Positions 1 to 9,344 of a stretch of DNA of 64,000 bases are shown piece by piece (position 1 is the first letter of the stretch; each line of letters opens with the position of its first letter). A program made the translations under genes and the position numbers. Under the pieces are notes generated by a model. That model was given only the letters and a program-made list of their open reading frames with translations, was not told the origin of the DNA and made no database searches. Source of the DNA: Owenia fusiformis (taxonomy: Eukaryota > Annelida > Polychaeta > Sabellida > Oweniidae); the NCBI GenBank assembly GCA_903813345.2, contig CAIIXF020000003.1:32956151-33020150 (forward strand), in the 5' to 3' direction.

Positions 1-365
1 TTAATGCCTTGTTCTATCTTACTCGAAAAATACTCACACCTTGATTTTACAACATCAACCGTGAATGCCTTGTGACGACTATCCCCCGTGAGGAAGGATA
101 TTAGATGGTCTTTATTAGTGATGAGATAATTTTTAATAGCAGGAAAGAATATTAAGATTATCACAAATGTGACTTAGACCTGGGAATCCTTAGAAAATGA
201 CCCAACAAAACTGATTGATATTTTGCCAGATTATCCCTCTGGAAGGCCTACTCCAACTATGAGCTGTGGTCGTAGTCATCAGATATATGTAAGACTCAGG
301 CCTGTAAACTATCATGCTTTTGCTGAAGAAATTGAAGTCAAGCCAGTTTTTTTAGTGACAGAATA
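1..365. other. Left edge, no gene seen
   Basis: AT-rich sequence with no exon, RNA gene or clear repeat that I can support. An open stretch near 223-411 has no splice context and runs into the inverted-repeat element that starts at 366. Confidence 0.4.
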
Positions 366-1466
366 CACGATGCCCATGTCAAGCAGCGTGCCTACTAGGC
401 ACGCAGTTTGAAACTCTGACAAACTGCGCGCATATTTCAAAATATGAGACGGGGAGGACACGACTCCCAAAAAGAGCCAAAATACGAAAAATACAAGGTT
501 AGTCTCGTTCTAAAGATAGTACCATTCTGTGAAGATGAACTTAATTTACTCAAAGTACTCAATGTTTTTCCCGATGTAAACCTAGTTATCTCAATATAAG
601 GGTCTTAAGTAACTTCTGTGTTCAAAATTTACAGTGTAAAGTTATATCTATGTCTTTTTATCGTCATTTGCCGTTTATTCAGCCATTGTGTCTGTGTATG
701 CTAGAATACATAGGATCACTCCATCTGATTAAAAAAAGTTTGTGTTCAAAACATTAATACGCCATAAACGTGATTTAAACATTTTTCTTGTCAAACTGCG
801 CGCCTATATTCACATGTATTTCCCAAACTGCGTGCCTAATATTTCTATATAACTGCTTGCCCATCCAAGCTTGTTTTGATTTTATTAGAAAACATAATCG
901 CCATACAAGGCACATGTGTCTAATAGTAGAACCCCATAATTGAAACACTATGAGAGTCCATCCACCAAGATGGTGATCTGAAAATAAAAGTTTTCCAAAG
1001 CTACATGAAAAACACCTACACGTGCCTCTGTAGAAATTCCAATGATAATATGTAGTTTTAATAGTGTATGCGCACAGTTTGTAATTTCTGGCTAAAATAG
1101 GCGCGCAGTTTGTGATTTATTTCTTTTTAATCTCCTGATTATCTGTTTTATCTCGAAATATTTCGAATTATACATGATAAATGTGTAAGGAATTAAATAT
1201 AAAACGAGTCTAAAGTATTTGTCATTTATGTTTAAAGTGCTAGATCGATTCATTTGCACATAGTTTTTGCTAGTATTTGCAAGATTCGTATATTCGCCAC
1301 AGAATGAACGCATTGAACAAGAAAACAATGCAGGATAAATGTCTTTAAATTACGTTTCAAAATACAGACTCCAACTTAAATGATGCAATGTTCTTAGGCA
1401 CGCAGTTTGTGATCGAAACAAACTGCGCGCCTAAGTAGGCGCGCACCTTGACATGGGCACCGTGGA
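366..1466. mobile_element. Non-autonomous DNA transposon with about 50-bp terminal inverted repeats
   Basis: The ends are mirror images: CACGATGCCCATGTCAAG on the left and CTTGACATGGGCACCGTG on the right. The similarity continues inward through a GCGTGCCTA / TAGGCGCGC segment for about 50 bp. GAATA flanks both ends (361-365 and 1467-1471), which suggests a 5-bp target duplication. The interior repeats a CAAACTGCGYGC motif in both orientations near 397, 420, 793, 826, 1100, 1396 and 1420, like subterminal transposase-binding repeats. No transposase is encoded. The superfamily is not assigned. Related interior sequence occurs inside the element at 21575-22050. Confidence 0.6.
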
Positions 1467-1759
1467 ATATGTCATGCAAATACACATTTTTTCTGATTTT
1501 TCTCAAGCAAAAATATTTTGGGAGAATAACATTAAAAAACGAATGCCGTTGGTCAGAAGTTTCAAGTGAATTACAGGGCTGTCAACTTGGGACCACCTAA
1601 TATGAGTGACTTACAAATGTTGGACACCGAAGTCCAAATCTGAACACTTTTGTCCAAATTTTGAACACCTTTGGCCAACTTTTAAACACCTTTGGCCAAA
1701 GTTTGAGCACCTTTGCTAAACTTTTATCACCTCAAATTTTTCGCTAGCGATATCGTCAA

Positions 1760-1760
<1 letters not shown>

Positions 1761-1790
<30 letters not shown>
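1761..1790. repeat. Homopolymer run of 30 G
   Basis: Thirty consecutive G residues follow ATCGTCAAC. The true length may vary between individuals or reflect assembly. Around it, 1600-1740 holds degenerate copies of a CACCTTTGGCCAA phrase, and 1800-2080 holds scattered GCGTGACA motifs. Confidence 0.9.
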
Positions 1791-1791
<1 letters not shown>

Positions 1792-2879
1792 AAATTTCCA
1801 ATGAACATGCGTGACATTTACGGGATTCGCGTGACAAATCCGAACAAATTGCGTTCGTTTTTTTCCGACGTTCGTATTTTTACCGTATCATAAACATATT
1901 TTGAAAAATCTTTTACAGAAACATATTTGCGTGACAATTACCAGGTAAAATGCGTATTTGCGTGACATTTTGTGTCACGCAAAAAAAACTGGCGTGACTT
2001 CAAATTCTTCAGCAAATGCGTGACAAATACGCAAATTGCGGGACAGTTGACAGGCCTGGAATTACATATATGTCACGCATTTGATTCAAATTTTTGCATG
2101 CAATTGTATAACTACTTTCTGCTCGTGATGCTATTTTCTAGAATATATTTTTGAGTCAGCAGATGTGAACTGTTGTAACATAGGTTATAGAAAATTAACA
2201 CGTTTTTGTTGAGGCGTGGACAAGTTAAGTTGGATATTCTTGAATTGCACATGGCACTTAATTAATTTTTTGTAAGTCACACCACTGTTTGTTGAAAATG
2301 TATTAGGACTGGAAAATAGATTCACTGTTTCAATTAAAATGACTAAATAAAATAATATATTAAAAATACATAGCCTGCCATTTTTCATTATTTAAAAAAT
2401 ATTGCACTAAGTCACAAGAATCATGAATTTTTATTAATTGTTATTTATATCATATAAATTCATTTTTATTCTGAATGATGCTTACTTATCAATTACTTGC
2501 ATGCCTATACTGACCTGACATCTTTATATAAAACTACACATATGAGTGACTCCCGTCATGGGCATCGCATGATTGATACATATTACAAATACTGGTCATT
2601 AATTATTTTGATGTCTTTAATATATTTCCAGATTGATCATTGGGACAAATACAAAACAAGGGAAATTCAAGAATTGCAGTAAGGGGCCAAGAAAATTACT
2701 GAAACACAAAAATTTCTTCACTGTTGTGACTAGAAATCCATGACACTTTTTGAGATCACAAAATGCTTATAGGATTATAAATCTTGCATAAGAAGCCTAA
2801 ACAGAAATAACTGCAGGGACTACAGACAATATTTCACTGTACTATAGTAGAAGACAGGTAAGTCTAAGTCCATTTAGGA

Positions 2880-3222
2880 TGTAACTTACCAGGTGGGAGG
2901 GTGAGGGGGGGGGGCTGGAGAATCCCTCCCCCCAGCCAAAAATTCTTTCAAAATCATGCAGTTTTTTGCCATTTTGAGCACTTTTCAAGACATTTGGGTC
3001 AGTTTACCCCATGTTACAAAATCATAAAAAGTGAAATATCTTTTTTTGTATTGGACAGATAACATTTTCTTTTACTGGATATATTTTGATTTGCAAAACT
3101 ATTAGATACATAAGGGTTATATGAAAACTGAACCAAAACAGATGTAATTTAAGTTCAAGGGAACTTTCTACTATAACCACCATGCTATCTGACCCGAGCG
3201 AGCCACCTGGTGGTGAAACTGG
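2880..3222. repeat. Interspersed repeat (two families)
   Basis: 2890-2990 matches 56895-56995: a G/C-run hairpin, then CCAAAAATTCTTTCAAA and a GAGCACTTTT segment. About 3010-3222 matches 30845-31060 in inverted orientation, including the phrase CTATCTGACCCGAGCGAG. Both are interspersed repeats with no protein signal. Confidence 0.6.
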
Positions 3223-3234
3223 TAACTGCTTATA

Positions 3235-3835
3235 CTATTGATGGAAACGTAATTTGACTTTAATTCCAATACCTCCAAATTTTCTAATTTTTTTCCTCAA
3301 TTACAATAGGTTGAAAATTGATGATAAATTTGATGAATATATGTAAATCGACATTCCCATGTTAACCAATGGGAAATGGTAGGCAGGCAATTGAATTTGC
3401 TAACTTTATTTAACAAAAAATTGATATGTTTCTTCAGGTTCAACAAAGTTATAGGGCTTTATTGTTTTTCAAAAAACCTCTCCCATTGAAATAACACAGG
3501 AGGCGAAAAATTATTTCCAAAAATGACTTTGAAGCGCTGTAACATTAATATTCATCAAATAAACTAAACACTTAGTGTTCAAAAAAGTTAGACAATTCAA
3601 TTTTCTACATGAAAATATTTTTTGCTTAATCTTTTACTGAAAAGACATCCTGATTTCTGATTTGCCCCGAACCCTTCACTTCCCATTGGATTACATGGGA
3701 ATGACGATTTTCAAAAATTCATCAAATTTATCATCAATTTTCGACCTATTGTAATTGAGGAAAAAAATTGAGAAAATTTGGAGGTATTGGAAATAAAGGA
3801 AAGTTACGTTTCCATCAATATCGTAAGTTATTTCA
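3235..3835. repeat. Foldback element with about 165-bp arms
   Basis: 3235-3400 (containing CCAATACCTCCAAATTTTCT) is the imperfect reverse complement of 3665-3835, with a loop of about 265 bp. It looks like a non-autonomous foldback transposon. I did not find convincing target duplications. Confidence 0.55.
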
Positions 3836-3954
3836 TCGCCGGTTAAGTAAATAAAAATTCAAACGTAAAGAGGCTTTAACACGTAGTTCAATGGGGGAAA
3901 AAGGTTTCCAAACTTATGGAGGGGAGTGTAAACATATTTTCACATATTTTCCAG

Positions 3955-4093
3955 GGTTACTTCAAATCACTCTCCAGAATGCATATAGAAGGCCATGCAA
4001 GCAATATAACCACTACCCGTATGGTCACGGATACCTCTAATCCCACACCTGGCCCTGCCCCTGAGGAAGCATACACAGATGGCGCTGGTCTAG
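3955..4093 (+). CDS. Membrane protein with PPxY tail, juxtamembrane exon (partial gene)
   Basis: This is the most upstream exon I can trace. It follows ATATTTTCCAG and ends CTAG|GTGTGT in phase 1. It encodes a Thr/Pro-rich stalk with an N-glycosylation sequon (NITT) and ends in Gly-Ala-Gly-Leu, directly before the membrane helix of the next exon. Phase supports the join: the closing G plus GG opens the next exon as glycine. A second acceptor-like CTCTCCAG ends at 3977, so the exact 5' border is unsure. Earlier exons, including any signal peptide and ectodomain, are unrecognised or beyond the left edge. Confidence 0.5.
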
Positions 4094-4458
4094 GTGTGTC
4101 ACTGGCTCAAATTCTAATAAATAGTGAAAGATGGAACTTAGAATAAGTATAAAGTGTCCATGTATTTAAAGATGGCACTAGATTATATAAATAAGAAGTT
4201 CCAATATTCAAACTTAGAAACAACTTCGTACTCTAGTAAATGTAGAACAGCATTAAATTGTTAGCCATGATATTATTAACAGTCACATAATATCTGATTA
4301 TTTTGAATTTGCATAGATTAAATACTGAAAGATTTTTAGCGGTTGCATGAATTGATATAAATGTCTCATTGGTGAGATATTGTTCTATCCATGAAAAAAG
4401 ATATTCATATTACATCCCAAATAAAAAGCCCAAAATTTCACTGATTTTTTGTTTATAG

Positions 4459-4593
4459 GGGTTGCAATCGCTGTGATGGTGATCATAGCAGTAATAGTTG
4501 TATTCTGCGTCATGTTGACTAAATACAAACGGAGGAGACGACGTGAGGCAGGTCATCCTAGTATTCCAACTGTCAGTGGCACAATGGGGTCAA
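4459..4593 (+). CDS. Membrane protein with PPxY tail, transmembrane exon
   Basis: Acceptor TTTGTTTATAG and donor TCAA|GTAAGT bound an exon that enters in phase 1 and leaves in phase 1. It encodes one hydrophobic helix of about 21 residues (VAIAVMVIIAVIVVFCVML). The basic stop-transfer TKYKRRRRRE follows, giving a type I single-pass topology with the tail in the cytoplasm. The rest is Ser/Thr-rich. The next traced exon lies 3.8 kb downstream, across the intron that houses the Mab-21-like gene. Confidence 0.7.
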
Positions 4594-5458
4594 GTAAGTA
4601 CAATAGATCATGTATGCCCACATGGGGGCTGTTTCTAGCATTAAGCATCTACATTTCTAGCTATCGAGAAAATCAACAGATAAACCAACTGTCAGAATTG
4701 AGTTTGATCGTGACAATCAAGGGAAAACCCTTTCAAATGACATGAGCATCTTTTAGAATTTCCAGAACTACCATTTACCGAGTTCCTTTGGTCATGTAAC
4801 CATATTAACAAATTTCGACGACCAATTAGATATTATATGAATTCCCCCAATTTATTCAAGTTTCTGATAATTAATTTTGAAGAAAATAATTTGATTAGCC
4901 ATAATTGTAAAATTAGCACAGAAAATGGTGGATTTGAGGCTTTGTCATTAGTAAGTAGATAGGTGAATATGTGGTACGGCTCAACATGCAAGAAGTCCAG
5001 GGGGTCTTGATTATGCTTTCCTATCGCAACATCAATCTATAATAAGATCAAAAATTCCCCTGATTAGGATTCTAAAATCTGGATTTTTGAAGAATATCAT
5101 TTTCAGAACCAATAAAGGTTAAGAGAAATAAATTAATTGTTTTTATGACTATATCAGCCAGTTTGAAATTACAAAATGTTGACTGGGCCTCTTACTCAAA
5201 AAACAGCCATTGTCAAATTCCTTTTTCAATCTATTGGAAAAATTTTCAAATATAATTCACTTTCTTTACTTTTATCACATGTTTCCAGAAACTCTTATGA
5301 AAACATCCAAAATTATTTCTCATATAAACTCTCTGGATATGTTTTCAAATGTAAAGAGTCTACTCAGAATCAGAATCTAGTCTTTTATTTGAGAGCAGCA
5401 GAAATGAGAGCAGCAACAGAATAGAAAGCAGCAGAAATCAATGTCAATATTGATACTT

Positions 5459-5612
5459 GGTGGACCCCAGTCATTGATCCATCTGAAAACTGTCTTAGTG
5501 TTATCCTCATGAAGCCAGTTTATATCAAGCACTAAGCCATTCTTGAGATTTTCATTCCACCTGAATGTATCTACCTGTTCTACTATGTCTGTCCAGCAAG
5601 GAATGAAGTCTG
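5459..5612 (-). pseudogene. Duplicated 3' fragment of the Mab-21-like gene
   Basis: About 150 bp closely resembling the 3' end of the neighbouring Mab-21-like gene (5630-5770). Read on the minus strand it encodes a diverged form of the last 45 or so residues, including WLHEDNTKTVFRWIN. The frame continues past the point where the intact gene stops. Nothing equivalent to the catalytic half is present. It looks like the remnant of a tandem duplication. An alternative last exon is possible but less likely, because the intact gene has its own stop. Confidence 0.6.
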
Positions 5613-5635
5613 AATCTTACTCTCGGCCCCAGCCA

Positions 5636-7255
5636 TTAATTGATCCATCTGTATACTGTCTTAGTGTTATCCTCATGAAGGAACTCTACATCGATCACTG
5701 AACCTTTCTTGAGATTATTATTCCACTTGAATCTATCTACCTGTTGCACTATGTCCAGTAGGGAATAAAGCATATGACCCTCTTTGAAATCTTTTGGTTT
5801 GAAGTCTTCATGCAGCAACATGTCCCACCAGGATGTGTCAGTGGTGTGCTTCACATGCTGCATGATCCAGAGTAGGGCAGCACATTCGACAAAGTTATGA
5901 AGTTTTATCATCCTCTTGGGATAATTTATGTCTGGTACTTCCTTCAGGTGATTATAATTGTATGTATTTGTTTCAATCGTATCGATACATTGTTTTTCAT
6001 ATGTGTAGAATTGGTTCACTATATCCTCAAGGCATTGTCCAACATTCTCATTCTGACAACCCCTTTGATGTTGGTGAAGTAGCATTTTGTATGAGTATGA
6101 AGACGAATATGTTTTTGTTTTGAGATTTGTTTGAATCAGATGATTGATATATTTTAACACCAAGAATAAATGATGGTGATTTGTTGATAAAGTGTGTACT
6201 ATTGTATCGCCATGGAGTCCTGGATGTATAAGTGACTCAGTCCAGTGAGTTTTATGTTTACACGTGAAATTGGAACAGTCCACATGCCACTCACCCACCA
6301 TAACACACCTTTTCTGGGTCTCGCTCATATTCTCTACTGCATAAGCGAGATCTATGTCTGTTGTACATATGGGGGCACCAATCCGTAACCATACACAGGT
6401 ACCATGTGTAATCTCATGTAAACTGATGGTACCTTGTGGGTATGGGGACTCGGGATCTTCATCATGACTTTTCTGACCAATGTAATCATACCTATCACTG
6501 TCACTCAGGAAAGAATCAATGGCTTTATTCAATGCTATGAGAACCCATGTATTCAGACTACTTGAACAAGGTTGACTCTGAGGAAAAGTCTCAGAAGATG
6601 ATGATATCTGAGATGATCTGTTTGATCCACTCATACCAGGTTGATCTTCTACAATCTTGCCAGTAGGGACTAACAACTGATTCAGTCCAGTCAGTGGTAA
6701 ATGCTGTAATGCACTTGAAATAATCTGACTCTGAGATATACTTCTATTATCAGTTTGATTCTTTGTTAGGGTAGCTGGAGGTAACATCTGGTGTAGGTCT
6801 CCATGTTTTATATTGATGAAACCATATCCTTTGCCTGCCAACTTACACCTTTTCCCCACCTTCTCCACGCTGATTGCTGCATCAAATGACCACGCAAAGA
6901 TTGGAATGAAATCATATTCACTTGGTGATAAAATCTTAGTCCCTTCATATGAGCTGCCTCTTCTTATGATACTGTTAGATTCAAGAATTGGATTAGGTTT
7001 TCCTTCGTTGGACAAGTCACCTTTAGGAGTGTGCCTTGCAAAATCTATACAGAAATCTTTCACAAACTTCTCAACATATTCAGTGTGTTCTTTGAGCTGC
7101 TCTGTTGTGTATCTGTTCTTGACATTAATTTTAGATGCAATATATTTCACAAATTCTGTTAAACGTTCTATTCCATTGGTGGTTGAAGTTGGTATTTTGT
7201 AGTCTTTTAAAGTGTCATAGTCCTTAGGCTTAGGGAATGGTCCTGTTAATTCCAT
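5636..7255 (-). CDS. Mab-21 / cGAS-like nucleotidyltransferase
   Basis: Intronless 539-residue ORF. Residues 100-115 carry the Mab-21-family nucleotidyltransferase signature: GSSYEGT, then P-S-E-Y-D, giving G100-S101 and the metal-binding pair E113/D115. A third candidate acid lies at D300 or D302 (TDIDLAYAVE). Residues 384-400 (SSSYSYKMLLHQHQRGC) match the helical-lobe motif typical of Mab-21 proteins. Residues about 160-230 are a Ser/Gln-rich insertion. A Cys/His cluster at 327-335 lies where cGAS has its zinc ribbon, but the spacing differs. All three acids are retained, so the protein could be an active cGAS-like receptor making a cyclic dinucleotide; this is inference. The gene is antisense within an intron of the PPxY membrane-protein gene, and its lack of introns suggests retroposition. 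The start is the first in-frame Met. Confidence 0.85.
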   Translation of the reverse strand: MELTGPFPKPKDYDTLKDYKIPTSTTNGIERLTEFVKYIASKINVKNRYTTEQLKEHTEYVEKFVKDFCIDFARHTPKGDLSNEGKPNPILESNSIIRRGSSYEGTKILSPSEYDFIPIFAWSFDAAISVEKVGKRCKLAGKGYGFINIKHGDLHQMLPPATLTKNQTDNRSISQSQIISSALQHLPLTGLNQLLVPTGKIVEDQPGMSGSNRSSQISSSSETFPQSQPCSSSLNTWVLIALNKAIDSFLSDSDRYDYIGQKSHDEDPESPYPQGTISLHEITHGTCVWLRIGAPICTTDIDLAYAVENMSETQKRCVMVGEWHVDCSNFTCKHKTHWTESLIHPGLHGDTIVHTLSTNHHHLFLVLKYINHLIQTNLKTKTYSSSYSYKMLLHQHQRGCQNENVGQCLEDIVNQFYTYEKQCIDTIETNTYNYNHLKEVPDINYPKRMIKLHNFVECAALLWIMQHVKHTTDTSWWDMLLHEDFKPKDFKEGHMLYSLLDIVQQVDRFKWNNNLKKGSVIDVEFLHEDNTKTVYRWIN

Positions 7256-7683
7256 GTTGTGTATAGCTTCATAGCTTTACAGTTTGATAGACGTGATTTT
7301 AAAATTGTATAGCAGCCATTTTGTTTCTTTATTTGAGATTTGGTTTCACTTTCCTTTTAAATCCTCAGTACACTTGGTCATAGGAAATATTAAGTGTTTG
7401 ATATTGTTTTGGTTACAATGAGCGTATACAGTGTACATTCTTATTCCAATATAATTCCACATTATTTTGATTTTATTTCACATAATTATTTTATTCATAC
7501 TAATAAGTTAATAACTACCTATTTGTGCATTTCTTTCAGTTCACACATTCAAAACATACTTATATTCTCTTTCAGAACATTATGTTAACTGTAGGTCCTC
7601 AAAAGAGTGTTAGGATTTTCAATGTTTACTTTGTTTAAAGTCAGAGTGACATGTTACTTTAGAATCAAAATCTAAAAAAATAC

Positions 7684-8400
7684 ATGAGTGGAATTGAGGG
7701 AAATAAAGAGTGATTGAGTAAAATAGAGGAAAATTGAGCAGAATAGAGTTGAACATAGTGGAATATATTGGCATGGATTTGATTAGAGTCGAGTGCAAAG
7801 ATGAGTGAAAAAGATCAATGGTGATAAAAGACTACCTAAAGCTGTAAACTTAAATATCCTCAAATGTAGTGCCATCTTTTTTGAACGATGTAATAATGTC
7901 TAGGTCACCCCCACCACTGTAACCCTCCACAAATACAACCCCTATTTTAATGTCTGATTGAATACTGTTAATTGTGTTTTATCATATAACGTGGCTGATA
8001 ATGCTGATGCCCAGCCACAAGCACATGTGCTCTTGTTTAATGTATTCTTTGTAGAAATATATAAATAAATAAAAAAAAGTGAAAAAGAGATGAAATTGAT
8101 ATTGAGTAAAAAAGTGAAATTGAGTGAAATAGTGTGTAATTGGGTGAAATAGTGTGTAATTGAGTGAAATATTGTGTAATTGAGTGAAAAAGTGAAATTG
8201 AGTGAAAATTGAGTTAAGTAGACCAGAGTGGAATAGAGGATTGGAGTAAAACAAAGTAAAGAGTGGAATTTATTGAAAATGAATGAAATTAAAGTGACAG
8301 AGTGAAATAGTGAGAAATTGAATGAAATAGAGTGGGATGAAGATAAAGTGACAAAGAGCAAAATTAAGTGACAGAGAATGACATAGGAAGAAATAGTGGA
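7684..8400. repeat. GAGTGAAAT-type low-complexity repeat
   Basis: Degenerate tandem copies of phrases such as GAGTGAAATAGTGTGTAATT, densest at 8090-8260, within the intron before the exon at 8436. Open frames here on the minus strand arise from the low-complexity sequence. Confidence 0.75.
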
Positions 8401-8435
8401 GTAAACTATATCTCTGGATATATCTATAATTCCAG

Positions 8436-8653
8436 ATGTAGAAGGCTACAGGAACTATGGTGAACACATAGAGTCAGGAGATATAGACATGGGACATGGC
8501 AACTACAGAAGACAAATGCTTTACAGTGACAGAAGCAGTGACTCTACACTGTACTACAGGGATCTACCCCCCATGGCCATAGATTCACCGCCACCCAACT
8601 ATTTTGATGTCATAAAGGATGAAAATGAAGCCCAATCTCAGTCTAATAACCCT
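8436..8653 (+). CDS. Membrane protein with PPxY tail, first PPxY exon
   Basis: Acceptor ATAATTCCAG and donor CCCT|GTAAGT. It enters in phase 1 (A|AT gives Asn), matching the exon ending at 4593, and leaves in phase 0 after 72 further codons. It encodes a Tyr/Ser/Asp-rich cytoplasmic segment containing SPPPNYFDVIKDE. PPNY is a PPxY motif of the kind bound by WW domains of NEDD4-family ubiquitin ligases. This role comes from general motif knowledge; I do not recognise the protein itself. Confidence 0.75.
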
Positions 8654-8768
8654 GTAAGTACATTGTACTTTTTCTACGATACCTATGAGAAGTTCCTGGA
8701 TTAGATATGCCTTATAAAAGACACTCTACTTCTATTCAGCTTTACTCTTGTTTTTTTTTTCATTTCAG

Positions 8769-9344
8769 TCGAGAAACTCTAGCATTCCAAGTACACCTCC
8801 TCCGTCCTACAATATCATATCAGAGGCTGATGCTTTAGAAGCAGATGTGTCTGCTGATGTTAGTCCAAACATTCCTCAGGGTGAAATGTCAGCTGATGTC
8901 AGTTCAAACATGCCTCAGGGTGAAATGTCAGCTGATGTCAGTTCAAACATGCCTCAGGGTGAAATGTCAGCTGACGTCAGTTCAAATATGCCTCAGGGTG
9001 AGGTGTCAGCTGATGTCAGTTCAAATATGCCTCAGGGTGAGGTGTCAGCTGATGTCACTTCAAATATTCCACAAGTTGAGATGTCAGCTGATGTCACTTC
9101 AAATATACCACAAGCAGATTCAACCACACAGCATAATGATTCAACTCAGCTGAATGATTCAATTCAACAAAATGTTTCAATTGAACAAAATGATCAAAGT
9201 CAGGATGATTCTATTGTTGAACGAAACAATGCAATAAATGTAGACCTTCATAGGGATGATGTAACAATTGAGCTACAAAACCAAAGTGAGGCTACTTATA
9301 GTCCGTCTGCTAATATTCAAAGTGAGGCTGGTATCCAAAATTAA
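8769..9344 (+). CDS. Membrane protein with PPxY tail, last exon with 13-residue repeats
   Basis: Acceptor TTTCATTTCAG, phase 0. It begins with a second PPxY motif (TPPPSYNII). Seven tandem 13-residue repeats follow (consensus SADVSSNMPQGEM, 39 bp per unit, about 8850-9115). An Asn/Gln/Asp/Ser-rich low-complexity tail ends in TAA at 9342-9344. With the exons at 3955, 4459 and 8436 this gives a type I membrane protein with a long disordered tail and two PPxY motifs, like WW-binding adaptor membrane proteins. Near-identical central repeats point to recent expansion, so length may vary between alleles. Confidence 0.75.
   Translation, partial: SRNSSIPSTPPPSYNIISEADALEADVSADVSPNIPQGEMSADVSSNMPQGEMSADVSSNMPQGEMSADVSSNMPQGEVSADVSSNMPQGEVSADVTSNIPQVEMSADVTSNIPQADSTTQHNDSTQLNDSIQQNVSIEQNDQSQDDSIVERNNAINVDLHRDDVTIELQNQSEATYSPSANIQSEAGIQN

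Noticed and set aside
6813-7202. 129-codon plus-strand ORF
   Set aside because: Antisense shadow of the Mab-21-like gene.
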